Source: Bubalus kerabau
Lineage: Eukaryota; Chordata; Mammalia; Artiodactyla; Bovidae
Assembly: GCF_029407905.1 (NCBI RefSeq)
Contig: NC_073628.1
Coordinates: 89,152,501-89,216,500 of the forward strand
Direction of reading: 5' to 3'
Length of the DNA: 64,000 nucleotides
Shown here: one piece after another, positions 10,992-21,889 of the stretch
Layout of the letters: each line of letters opens with the position of its first letter
How positions within the stretch are numbered: the first letter of the stretch is position 1
The notes under the pieces: model-generated
What the model was told of the DNA's origin: nothing
Databases searched by the model: none
The model's input: the letters and a program-made list of their open reading frames with translations, nothing else
Translations under genes and position numbers: made by a program

Positions 10992-11200
10992 TGGGGCTTC
11001 TCTGATGGCTCAGAATCTGCCTTCCAGTGGAGGTGATGCAGGTTCGATCCCTGGGTTGGGAAGATCCCCTGGAGAAGAAAATGGCAACCCACTCCAGTAT
11101 TCTTGCCTGGGAAATCCCATGGACAGATGAGTCTGGTGGGCTACAGTCCATGGGGTTGCAAAAGAGCCAGACACGACTTTGTGACTAAACAACAACAAAT
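10992..11200 (+). mobile_element. Bov-tA SINE
   Basis: Sense copy beginning GGGGCTTCTCTGATGGCTC and ending in an ACAACAACAAA tail. A flanking repeat AATA(G/A)TTTAAT (one mismatch) lies on each side. Confidence 0.9.
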
Positions 11201-14200
11201 AATTTAATATGATTGAGTAACCCAGTAGATTTAAAGGGTCTTAGCAGACTCTTTGAAGAACTTCTGCCCTTAAAGAACTTCTAGTTCATCCTTCAAGATA
11301 AGGCTGTGCTCCATAGATTCCTTTGATAGAACTTTGCTTTCTGCCTCTTTGGATTGAACAATCTGGTACCGAATGATTTAGAGCCAACTTGGGTCCCATG
11401 GTTGTTCCTCAGAGCATTGTGCAGACTCCCACCAGTTATCAAAATGCTGTCACCCTAGACAGCTCGCCAGCACTGTCCCTCTGCCTTCCTCCCCATCTCG
11501 GCAGGATTCTCATCTCTGATTGGAATAGCAGCCTTTTCTTGTCAGGTTTGAAGCATGTGGAAGTCTGCACCAGGTCTGCATCCCCTGGGTCAGCTTTGAA
11601 TATCTTGCTGTAATTTCCTTCCACTAGCAACAAAACCCAAGTCAGTTTAAAAGGAAAACGAGAGAAGTGCAACTGAAAGTAGCAAGCCCTGGGTATTTGT
11701 TCAAGTGCTAAATGAGGGGCCCATGTTTTTAAGAGCACATTCTAGGGAAAGTTCTGAAATTGCAAGCTGCAGCCCTTTCTCTTTGCGCTTGGTTTGGCTG
11801 ATTTCCAAAGCATCAAGGCTAGCAATTGAGGGACTGAAATATAATCGGTGGCGATACATTCGCACCACATGAGACATTCTCAGCCTCCAGAGGATCCGGT
11901 GGCTGGAGGAGCAGCGGACCAGCAACAGCTCTTGGCAGCCGGAGTCCAAAGGGAGGGAAGATCGGATCGCAATGGTAAGAAACTCCGGAGCTTTCGGCAG
12001 ACCTGGTCTGCTACCTGGGAAAGAATATTTAGCATGTGCTGGTGAAAATGGCTGTTGGTAACCTGAGAATGACCGACAGTCCCTTAAGCTTTGGGGAGCT
12101 GTCGGTTTTTCAGTGGAAGGGCAGGAACACCTTTGCCAGCAGCACACTGATTTTTGAAAAATAATTTCTTTTGTGTCAGGAGTAATGCTGCTTTGTAATT
12201 AATGAGGGCTGCTCTGCCAGGCAAAGACAGACCCCGCGGTGACCTGAGACGCAGCCCTGATGAATACAGTGTCTGAAGTGGACTCTTTTCTTCTGAATGT
12301 TGTAATTTCCAGGAGACTCCTTCATAGAAATAATTGCCCATTGTCTTGATATTTCCATATGAGGGTTCAAGCCCATTCGTACTGAAGCATCTTTCTTTTC
12401 TGACTAGTGAGTCGTCTCAGTTCTGTGAGCTTCACTGTTGATTGGAGGCATTTGCACATTAAACGTTACTAGAGCAAACTTCTAAGAGATGTTGTTTTCA
12501 TTTTAAAGCTAGCATATGCAGGCAGCGGCAACAGGAGCCCACGTTTAAAAGGAAGTGTTCTATGACTTTGTTTGGAAGAAGTTTGTTTGATTCACTCTAG
12601 CAGAGCAAATGTTGCTGGGCTTAGGGACACCGAAATGGAAATGAGGTCTTTGGACTTGGCATTAGAAGTCGCCGTGGGAATGACTCTGTGCTTAATTCGG
12701 GTCTCTGCTCTCCATGTGCCTTCTCCAACTGCTGCTTCTCCATTGCCCTCGATACTAGGGGAAGAGCTGCTGTAACACAGAAGCCACTAAACTTTTCTTT
12801 AAGGGATTATGGGATGAAGGACATTGGTAATAATATGATTATATAACATTTGGGAGAAAATAAAACCTATTACTATATAGAGAGAATGCCTGAAATACAC
12901 TTATTTGACTGCACAGCTGATGTGTGGGAAATGATTATTCCGTTTATAATCCAGATGAATGAAGAAAGTGCTGATGAAAGGAATGTGGGAATTTTTAGAA
13001 GTAAGGCTGCTTTTCTAACAATTCAGAAGAGGGGAAACTGGAATCTGGATCCGTAAGAATATTTCCTTTCTCTTCCTGGCCTTATCATCTGTCCTAGCTC
13101 ACTTACTCATAAGCAAACCGACCACAGAATTAAAGCAGCAAAGATGAGGGTCAGATTTTTCCCTTCCTTAGTTAACACCTGGTACCTTTTATCATCTCAT
13201 CCATTTTAGAAGCTTTCCTTTCCAGTGAAGAGAACTTCGCAGAGACTCACCCCATTTCTCCTAAACCAGCAGGATGGCTGAGAATCAGCATGTCCAGCAC
13301 GAGGATTCATTAGGGCTTCTTAGTGCTTGGGAATGTTTTGCCTGAATTCTTGGGGCATAATAATTCTGTTTTTCTCTTTAATTAGCCTGGGAACATTCCT
13401 CTAAGGATTAAAAAGAACGGGGCTGAAATCCGGATAGAGGCCCTTGCCAAGAGTCCCTTGCCAACAGGTCTTAAGCATGAGCATACACATAAGCATAGTG
13501 ATGGTTGTGTACAGTATTTAGGGAGAAAACAAGGAGCCAGTCAGGGGCTCCGATCACTTAAATGCAGTAGGACAACCTGATGAAAGTATAAAGACCTCCA
13601 AAGGAGCGAACTTCCCTATGGAGCAGGGGGAAGGGACGGTGGGAACCAAGAGAGTGACTGCAGATTGTTGGCGTGTTTGCATCCAGGCCATCCTCTGGCT
13701 ATGTTGATTAGTTATTATTTGGAGAGTTGGAAAAATTACCCCACTGTATATTAAAATAAATGCCTGGGTCTAACTGAACTCTTCTTAACTGCAAACACTG
13801 ATATGGTAACAATTTTGTAGGGAAGGTGTTCTAACTGGCCAGCTTTTGCAAAGGGAACAATACTTCACCTTTTGTTTTAGTGAGAGCTCTGTGCAGAGAA
13901 CTGTGGGTTGAAAAACCAGTCTTTGATTATAAGGAGAGTGAATCTATAGGTTGGATTTTCATTAAATCCCTTCCATGATGAAAAGGAAGCCAGCTTTGTT
14001 TCTTGTCATGCAAATGTGATCAGTTCTCTCACTATCCAAGAGAAAAGAAACTATGAAAAACCGTCTCCTTGACCTCATTAGAATCCGGAGCATGTCAGGG
14101 CTTGCTGGATGTTATACCAAATAAGTCAGCCTGGCTTGGGCTGTGACCTCTCGTTGCTTTTTCTGGCTTTATTTATAAACTTAAAGGAAATGCAAATAAC

Positions 14201-14265
14201 TGAATCCATTCTATATAAATGTTAAGTTATTTGAAAGAAAAAGAAATGCATGGATATAAATAATA
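11201..14265. other. Least repeat-rich stretch of the window
   Basis: About 3 kb in which I recognise no transposable element. The sequence is mixed in composition and locally GC-rich around 11880-12010. Such repeat-poor islands often contain conserved non-coding elements or exons. Open frames here (11439-11738 minus, 11701-12147 minus, 12850-13056 plus) lack family motifs. Confidence 0.5.
11870..11975 (+). other. Candidate non-coding or first exon with splice donor
   Basis: A GC-richer segment ends in CGCAATG followed by GTAAGAAAC at about 11973, a strong match to the splice donor consensus (G, GTAAGA). The segment is rich in CAGC/GGAG and has no in-frame long ORF on the plus strand. No TATA box or CpG island is obvious upstream. 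Alternatively, the minus strand holds a 148-codon frame over the same place. Neither reading is proven. Confidence 0.2.
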
Positions 14266-14850
14266 TTTTATAAATATTGAGGACATATGTGCTGGGTTCC
14301 AAGTGTTGTAAGCATTTTAATAATCCTCAGCCTTGGTACTGATGAACCTATTTGAAGGGCAGCAATGGAGACACAGACATAGAGAAAGACTTATGAACAA
14401 GGACAGAGCGGGGAAGGAGAGGGTGAGATGAGTGGGGAAAGTAGCATAGAAGCATGTACACAACCATGTGTAAAACAGATAGCCAATGGAAATCTGCCAT
14501 ATGACTCAGGGAACTCAAACTGGAGCTCTGTAACAACCTAGAGGGGTAGGAAAGGGTGGGAGGTGGGAGAGAGGTTCAGGAGGGAGGGGACATAGATATA
14601 CTTATGGCTAATTCATGTTAATGTATGGGAGAAATCAAACCAATATTGTAAAGCAATTATCCTTTAATTAAAAATAAATAAATTAAAAAAAATCCTCAAC
14701 CTTCCTTTTAAGCAGGTTTATTATTATCCCCATTGTATTGACATAAGGCACAGAGAAGTTAAGTGCATTCCTAAGGGCATACAGCTAGTAAGGGGTAGTG
14801 CCAGATTGGGAACAAATTCGGGCCCTTGCTTCTTAAACCATCTCATCATA
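14266..14850 (-). mobile_element. MIR SINE, split by an L1 insertion
   Basis: Antisense MIR: left part GTAAGCATTTTAATAATCCTC (to 14334), right part from 14691 with TTATTATCCCCATTGTATTG, CACAGAGAAGTTAAGTGCAT and CATACAGCTAGTAAGG, which are MIR core blocks. The L1 tail at 14335-14690 sits between them. Confidence 0.82.
14322..14703 (+). mobile_element. Ruminant L1 3' end with 13-bp target duplication
   Basis: 5'-truncated L1 tail (14335-14690). It contains GCAATGGAGACACAGACATA, the TGACTCAGGGAACTCAAAC block and a terminal AAAATAAATAAATTAAAAAA. AATCCTCAGCCTT (14322-14334) and AATCCTCAACCTT (14691-14703) flank it with one mismatch. It is older and more diverged than the copies at 33557 and 53705. 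Confidence 0.9.
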
Positions 14851-15079
14851 CAGCTTTCCAAGACATAGAGGAAGCAAAGCCAGGCCAAACCTCCAATGAC
14901 CCACTGTCTAAAACTACCAAAAAATCTTGGACATTTCTTTCTTCTTCGTAGCCCATCTGGTCCCATGTACAGGTCTGTTCTTCCTTCTCCATGTCACTTG
15001 TTTGATTTCCTGTTCTTTTCATGCCAGCATAATTCATACCTTTTCTTCCCATTCTGGCTGATTTCCCCTAAACAATTCC

Positions 15080-15290
15080 CTTAAACTGGGAGTTAGTCTG
15101 ATGTTACGGAAAGAGGGTTTAGATGTATTCAGACCTAGAATTAAATTTCTGTGTTAGTCATGCATTAGTTATGTGATTTGGGACTTAAAAACAAAAACTC
15201 TTTAACAGTTAATATTGTTATCTACAAAAAGCAAATAATGATTCTTAACCTCTATTGCATCATTGTAATAATTACATTAATATGTTGCTA
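15080..15290 (+). mobile_element. Probable MIR remnant
   Basis: Faint sense MIR similarity: GTTATGTGATTTGGGACTTA, then TTAATATTGTTATCTACAAA, in the order of the MIR core and 3' region. Very diverged. Confidence 0.4.
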
Positions 15291-15380
15291 TGACATACTG
15301 TTTCTAGAATAAGTAAGGTGTTTGATTAGGTTGGAGACCTTGCAGAGAGACAGATTGGGAGGAAGCTTTTGATATTATCT

Positions 15381-15683
15381 AGGTACAGGATCAGAGAAGG
15401 CGATGGCATCCCACTCCAGTACTCTTGCCTGGAAATCCCATGGGCGGAGGAGCCTGGTGGGCTGCAGTCCATGGGGTCACTAAGAGTCAGACACAACTGA
15501 GCGACTTCACTTTCACTTTTCATTTTCATGCATTGGAGAAGGAAATGGCAACCCGCTCCAGTGTTCTTGCCTGGAGAATCCCAGGGATGGGGGAGCCTGG
15601 TGGGCTGCCTTCTCTGGGGTCGCACAGAGTCAGACACGACTGAAGCGACTTAGCAGCAGCAGCAGCAACAGCAGGTACAGGAT
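15381..15683 (+). mobile_element. BOV-A2 dimeric SINE with 11-bp target duplication
   Basis: Sense copy (15392-15672): two BovA monomers joined by the TCACTTTCACTTTTC linker and ending in a GCAGCAGCAGCAGCAACAGC tail. AGGTACAGGAT is repeated exactly at 15381-15391 and 15673-15683, so the insertion is fairly recent. Confidence 0.95.
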
Positions 15684-17400
15684 GGTAAGGATTTAAAATA
15701 GGGTGGTGGGAAGAAAGTGCAAAAAAAAGAAGATAATGTGAAAGAAAACTTCATATACACTGGCCACTGATTAGATGTGAAGTATGAAAAAGAAAAGCAA
15801 AGACCCTCACACTTGAAGCAGGTGGCTCAAGAAAAGTGAATAAAAGTCCACTGGCTGCAATTCCTACTTTTCCTGACATAGTACTTTGTACATAGTAGGT
15901 TCTGTGTCTTGTTGAATGAATAAATGCATGTATCAAGGAAGAAAAAGTCTGAGAGTCAAATATATAATAGGTAATTCCTATAGTCTATTATCCAAAGTCC
16001 AATAAGGTGTTTAGAAGTGAGCGACAATGCATTGTGTTCTGGAAGGAACATGGAGGCTGACAATATAAAGTGGTATTTTGATTATGTCCCTTAAGAGAAA
16101 TTAGCTTCAGAGGATCAGAGATTATCTACACCTACATTCATATGTTCACAGATTCTAGAAGTTTGAAAGTGACATGAAGAGAACAGATTGGATACAACTC
16201 TAAATGACTAATGGCTACAATGTTCTTTTCTTGATAATTGATAACTGGTAGCCACATTGATAAAACGAATGGAAAGATGTGGAGGATGAGAGGATATAAA
16301 ACGCCTTGAAAAAAAAAACATATAATAAATATCTAAATGATTTTATTAATTAGGATGGGTATGATGCTGACTGAAAAGGATTCTGTGCTGACAAGTTTTA
16401 GGTAATTGAATGCAATGGTTAGCTTTGAGTTTCTCCTTGAGGATGATGTCAAGAGCATTAAAAATTATAAATTGCACGTATCAGTAGTGTAATGAAGATG
16501 AATAGTCTCTCATTCATTTGTCTACTGTCTTCTGTGAGCTACACTTGATAGCTAAAGGAACTGCAAAGCTGAAAATAAGCAAAATATGAGCTCAGTTCAA
16601 ATTTTCATGCTGTTGATCAGTCTCCTGGGTACAGACAATTCATGATCGATGCTGCATAAGTCCCATTTGGTGAGAAGACACAAGAGCAAGTTTGTATGGG
16701 ATGATGGATAGAATACCATTTAAGTTGTTGCTGATTAAGCCTAATGTTGATTGTAAAATCAATGTGATATATGGGAGACCTAGAATAAAGACACCAATTA
16801 GCCGCATAACCTAGAAATTAAATAGTTCAAGATGGACAAAGTCTCTGAGGAGCAGCTCAGAGGATTGCAGGAAAAATGGTATAGTTTAGATTTTTAGCCT
16901 TTAACGCAACTTTAAATGTCCTGCTGTAAATGTGGGCACAGGAATAACATCAGACTTCTCAGCTTCCAGTGGAGCTTATGATAGTCCACGTTTGCTCTCT
17001 TCTCCCTTTCATTTCTTGCTCCAGTACTCCTCATTCATGAGTGTCCCTTGTTACCCATCTTTTACTTCCTGTCTTACTCTTTGGATTTACCAGTCCCATG
17101 TGTGGATAATCTTCCCACACATCCTGGATGCCTAAGAACTTGGCTATAAACAGCTGCTTATTGGATCTATGAAGATCCCAGACTCCCCCCAAACCCACCA
17201 CCCGGAGTCAGCACACCCTTGTTGTGGCCCCACCCTTGCAGGGCACGTATATATCTATTTGAAGAAATTTGGTGTTTGCATTCTGAAATTTGCTGTGTTT
17301 GGATTTATAACTTGTGTTACAAAAGTGCTTGGATTAATTTCCTCATTTATTTAATTGCTGTGTTTATTTTGGTTTCAAAAGTGATATCAAAATATAATAA
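15684..17400. other. unassigned non-coding stretch with an L2-like tail
   Basis: A short L2 3'-tail-like piece (GTACATAGTAGGTTCTGTG, then TTGAATGAATAAATGCATG) lies at about 15880-15930. The remainder, AT-rich, shows nothing recognisable. Confidence 0.45.
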
Positions 17401-17414
17401 AACATGTATGCCTC

Positions 17415-18254
17415 TTGAGAAATTTGTATGCAGGTCAGGAAGCAACAGTTAGAACTGGACATGGAACCACAGACTGGTTCCAAATAGGAAAAGGAGTACG
17501 TCAAGGCTGTATATTGTCACCCTGCTTATTTAACTTATATGCAGAGTACATCATGAGAAACGCTGGACTGGAAGAAACACAAGCTGGAATCAAGATTGCT
17601 GGGAGAAATATCAATAACCTCAGATACGCAGATGACACCACCCTTATGGCAGAAAGTGAAGAGGAACTAAAAAGCCTCTTGATGAAAGTGAAAGAGGAGA
17701 ATGAAAAAGTTGGCTTAAAGCTCAACATTCAGAAAACGAAGATCATGGCATCCGGTCCCATCACTTCATGGGAAATAGATGGGGAAACAGTGGAAACAGT
17801 GTCAGACTTTATTTTTCTGGGCTCCAAAATCACTACAGATGGTGACTGCAGCCATGAAATTAAAAGACGCTTACTCCTTGGAAGGAAAGTTATGACCAAC
17901 CTAGATAGCATATTCAAAAGCAGAGACATTACTTTGCCAACAAAGGTCCGTCTAGTCAAGGCTATGGTTTTCCCAGTGGTCATGTATGGATGTGAGAGTT
18001 GGACTGTGAAGAAGGCTGAGCACTGAAGAATTGATGCTTTTGAACTGTGGTGTTGGAGAAGACACTTGAGAGTCCCTTGGACTGCAAGGAGATCCAACCA
18101 GTCCATTCTGAAGGAGATCAGCCCTGGGATCTCTTTGGAAGGAATGATGCTAAAGCTGAAACTCCAGTACTTTGGCCACCCCATGGGAAGAGTTGACTCA
18201 TTGGAAAAGACTCTGATGCTTGGAGGGATTGGGGGCAGGAGGAGAAGGGGATAA
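17415..18254 (+). pseudogene. BovB reverse transcriptase relic, longest open copy here
   Basis: 203 codons are open from the LRNLYAGQEATVRTGHGTTD segment to a stop at 18024-18026. The frame includes the catalytic YADD box at 17625-17636, the NIQKTKIMASGP block and the KRRLLLGRKVMTNLDSI block, and then breaks inside the YGCESWTVKKAEH block. Downstream, sequence of the C-terminal domain continues with further stops to 18254. The RNase-H-lacking RTE architecture fits. Endonuclease and N-terminal RT parts are missing through 5' truncation, as is usual for non-LTR insertions. It is the best-preserved RT segment in the window, but still non-functional. Confidence 0.9.
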
Positions 18255-18412
18255 CAGAGGATGAGATGGCTGGATGGCATCACTGGCTCGATGGATGTGA
18301 GTCTGAGTGAACTCCAGGAGATGGTGATGGACAGGGAGGCCTGGCGTGCTGCGATTCATGGGGTCGCAAAGAGTCGGACATGACTGAGCGACTGATCTGA
18401 TCTGATCTGATG

Positions 18413-18637
18413 CTGTGCTATGCTAAGTTGCTTCAGTTGTGTCCAACTCTTTGTGACCCTATGGACTATAGCCCACTAGGCTCCTCTGTCCATGGGGTTC
18501 TCTAGGCAAGAATACTGGAGTGGGTTGCCATGCCCTCCTCCCTGGGACCTTCCCAACTCAGGAATTGAACTTGCTTTTCTTATGTGTCCTCCATTGGCAG
18601 GCTGGTTCTTTACCAGTAGTGCCACCTGGGAAGCCCC
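18413..18637 (-). mobile_element. Bov-tA SINE abutting BovB
   Basis: Antisense full-length copy; the tail side (TGCTAAGTTGCTTCAG) touches the BovB tail and the head ends GCCACCTGGGAAGCCCC at the right. Confidence 0.92.
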
Positions 18638-18648
18638 AGAACATGTAT

Positions 18649-19812
18649 AGAAATGTTTTAGGAAATGGATAAAATAGAGGGCAAAGGAAAATTACACCTG
18701 TATATAATTAATAAATCTTACTTTTAAACTAACTGTTATGCCGTATCTATATGACTAATGTTTCTGACTGACACTGGTTGATTAATCAGTTCATAGAAAG
18801 TATGGCTCATTGGCTGAGGGGTTCTGTCATAGCCAGCACAGGCTATATTGTAATATGTTGCTACACCTAAAGATTTCCCCAATTTATGTTCACTTACCAT
18901 GAAGATTCTTTATAAAACTATGTAACTTACGTTTAATACATTGAAAAACATGAAGACCATTTACTCTTTCTAGGACTTAGAATTTCCTGTTAAGAAATAT
19001 TAATGCTCTTTGTGTGAAAGAGCATTAACAAATAACAGATAAATTTTTAAGATACTGAAAATTAAAGACTGAAATTAAAGCATGAAAATAGACTTAATTG
19101 GTTCTAGGATTACATATGTTTCCTCTGCTTTGCCTTCTCCTTCATTTGCTTGGAGTATTGATTTACTTTAGTCAGGGAGTTTTATGTAAAAAATTTTCAC
19201 TCAAGTATAAGATGCAAACTAAAAAAGTATGTAAATCAGAAATGTACAGCTCACATTTTTGCAAAATGATCACAGTCTTGTACTCAGCACCCAGTTCAAA
19301 GAGTGGGGTATCATTGGGACCCAAAGCTCCCTTCATGAGGCATCTCATGATCTTCACCTCCCAAATTGAGTTGTCCTTATTTTTAAGCTTTATATGCCCT
19401 CTTTCATTTTTGCTTAAAAAAAAGAAGCAAATAATGCTATTTATATAGTACTATATCAGTATATTCCTGTGCATGGATAGAGATATAGAGAAATATGCTC
19501 ACCACATTAACACTTATGGAATTTGGGGGATATTTTCAAACTTTCTTCTTTATTCTTTTCCTTATTTGGACAATGTTCTTGAGTGTGTACCATTTACAAA
19601 AAAATATATGTAAGCAACTTTTTAAATGAACTTTGATGCTTCACAGTAAGCCTTTGGAATGTTTTATGGTGGACATTGGCCAGGTCATTTTCCAAATCTC
19701 CTGGCGGCCAAGTCCCTGTTATTTTTTGAGCCTTTAGTGAGGTAGAGTTCTGTGGTCTCATCAGAGGTTCTCTGAATGTCAGAAGAGATGGCAGAACCTT
19801 CACTCGCATTTC
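18649..19812. other. unassigned non-coding stretch
   Basis: AT-rich, with short poly-A runs. The 116-codon plus frame at 19098-19448 has a hydrophobic start but no family motif and no splice context that I could defend. Confidence 0.45.
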
Positions 19813-20084
19813 ATGCTGCTGCTGAGTCACTTCAGTCGTGTCCGACTCTGTGCAACCCCACAGACGGCAGCCCACCAGGCTCCCCCGTCCCTGGGATTCT
19901 CCAGGCAAGAACACTGGAGTGGGCTGCCATTTCCTTCTCCAATGCATGAAAGTGAAAAGTGAAAGTGAAGTCGCTCAGTTATGTCCGACTCCTAGCGACC
20001 CCATGGACTGCAGCCCACCAGGCTCCTCCGTCCATGGGATTTTCCAGGCAAGAGTACTGGAGTGGGGTGCCATTGCCTTCTCCT
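19813..20084 (-). mobile_element. BOV-A2 dimeric SINE
   Basis: Antisense, with tail side GCTGCTGCTGAGTCACTTCAG, the GAAAGTGAAAAGTGAAAGTG linker between monomers, and an end in GCCATTGCCTTCTCC. Confidence 0.95.
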
Positions 20085-20258
20085 CTCATTTTGTAAGAAC
20101 TACTACAAGTACTGGAAACAGTTGTAAAATGCAAAAATATGTTATAAATAACAAAGCATAAAATATTTTGCAAGTTATTTATCTGCAATTCTTTGTAAGA
20201 AATAAGTCTCATCAGAAATAATAGTCTTTGTAAGACTTTCATATTAAGATATAATGGG

Positions 20259-20568
20259 AGCTTCCCTGGTGGTCTAGTGGTTAAGAATCTTCCTGCCAGT
20301 GCAGGGCACATGGGTTCGATCCCTGGTCCAGGAAGATCCCACATGCCGTGGAGCAACTAAGCCCATGCACCACAACTACTGAAGCCCCCGCAGCCTAGAG
20401 CCTGTGCTCCGCAGCAAGAAAAGCCACTGCAATGAGACACCTTGCATCGCTACAAGAGAACCAGCACCCCACCCCACTCACCGCAACTGGAGAGAGTCCA
20501 TGTGCAGCAACGAAGACCCAGCACAGCCAAAATGGAAATAAGTAAATAAACAGATAAATAAATCTTTA
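20259..20568 (+). mobile_element. CHR-type SINE
   Basis: tRNA-Glu-derived head GAGCTTCCCTGGTGGTCTAG, then the CHR-specific body (GTGGAGCAACTAAGCCC, CAGCAACGAAGACCCAGCAC), closing with AAATAAACAGATAAATAAAT. CHR families are shared with whales and hippo and are older than the BovB-tailed SINEs. Confidence 0.9.
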
Positions 20569-20807
20569 AAAATGCCATGTAATTGATGCTTCAGCTTTAG
20601 CAGAGGGTTGCTAAAAAAGCATTGCCAAGTACAAGTAAGTGTAAGCTCCCTTGGGCCCCGAGGAGAAGATGGGTCTCTTTGTTCCCCTGCCTTGGATAGC
20701 CATCCATGTCTCTCAGAAAATGATGTATGCCTGACTGTTTTTTTCTCAATTACTTCTTATTGCTGTTACTTTCACAAGTGTCAAAGCAGTACACTCTTAT
20801 GCATTCC

Positions 20808-21070
20808 GCTGCTGCTGCTGCTAAGTCGTTTCAGTTGTGTCCGACTCTGTGCCACCCCAGAGACGGGAGCACACCAGGCTCCCCCGTCCCTGGGATTCTC
20901 CAGGCAAGAACACTGGAGTGGGTTGCCAGTTCCTTCTCCAATGTGTGAAAGTGAAGTCGCTCAGTTGTGTCCAACTCCTAGCGACCCCATGGACTGCAGC
21001 TTACCAGGCTCCTACATCCGTGGGATTTTCCAGGCAAGAGTACTGGAGTGGGGTGCCATTGCCTTCTCCT
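20808..21070 (-). mobile_element. BOV-A2 dimeric SINE
   Basis: Antisense; GCTGCTGCTGCTAAGTCG tail side, two BovA monomers separated by GTGTGAAAGTGAAGTCGC, a shortened linker. Confidence 0.94.
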
Positions 21071-21412
21071 AAAGTCAGGAAATAGACAACAATTGTTTTT
21101 TTATCTCAAGGGAAGACAGAAGAGAGCTGATCACTAAATCTAAAGGTAGCCTGATGTAGACCTGAGGAAACTAAATAAGAAACAGTAAATCCAATTAATT
21201 TTTTTTCTAATTACAAAAGAAAGAGATGGTAATTGAAGATTTATAGCATGCTGAAAATAAAGAAATAAAAGATCATTCACGAGTAATACCTGTTGGTTTT
21301 AAATGTGATTTTAGCCTTTTTTCCTTATATAAATATACACACTCACTTGTATGCATATATACTTCACACACATACAGTTTTTATTATATTATTATCTGCT
21401 TAATGTTCTTAT
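21071..21412. other. unassigned AT-rich spacer
   Basis: Contains a TATATAAATATACAC patch. No feature recognised. Confidence 0.45.
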
Positions 21413-21889
21413 AAGGTCTGACAAAGGTCCATATAATCAAAGTTATGGTTTTTCCAGAAATCATGTATGGATGTGAGAGCTGGACCATAAAGAAGGCTGA
21501 GCATCAAAGAACTGATGCTTTTGAACTGTGTTGTTGGAGAAGATTCTTGAGACTCCCTTGGACTGCAAGGAGATAAAAACAGTTAATCCTAAAGGAAATC
21601 AATCTTGAATCTTCATTGGAAGGACCAATGCTGAAGCTGAATCTCCAGTACTTTGGCCACCTGATGAGAAGAGCTGACTCATTGGAAAAGACCCTGATGC
21701 TGGGAAAGATTGAGGGCAGGAGGAGAAGGGGATGACAGAGGATGAGATGGTTGGGTGGCATCACCGACTCAATGGACATGAGTTTGAGCAAACTCCAGGA
21801 GATTGTGAGGGACAGGGAAGCCTGATATACTGAAGTCCATGGTGTCACAAAGAGCTTGGCACGATTGAGTGACTGAACAATAACAACAA
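21413..21889 (+). mobile_element. BovB 3' end, sense
   Basis: Begins in the block encoding the end of the RT domain (GACAAAGGTCCATATAATCA) and ends in an AACAATAACAACAAC tail. It includes the TATGGATGTGAGAGCTGGAC block, shared with 603, 17986 and 37908. Confidence 0.93.

Larger units (their letters stand above)
17401..18648 (+). mobile_element. BovB plus inverted Bov-tA composite flanked by a 9-bp repeat
   Basis: AACATGTAT occurs at 17401-17409 and again at 18640-18648. Between them lie a 5'-truncated sense BovB (17410-18412, ending in a GATCT repeat) and, immediately abutting it, an antisense Bov-tA (18413-18637). The two 3' tails face each other in the middle and both 5' ends face outward. 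A simple SINE insertion into a BovB tail would leave a duplicated piece of that tail on the right, which is absent. Confidence 0.75.

Noticed and set aside
10957..11151. Recurrent 60-100 codon frames containing MDCSPPGSSVHGI or RILEWVAI-like text at many sites
   Set aside because: They are translations of Bov-tA and BOV-A2 SINEs on one strand or the other; the repetition comes from the element, not from a protein family.
20259..20335. tRNA gene
   Set aside because: The tRNA-like heads of CHR and Bov-tA SINEs retain A/B-box-like sequence but lack a full cloverleaf and are followed by SINE bodies.
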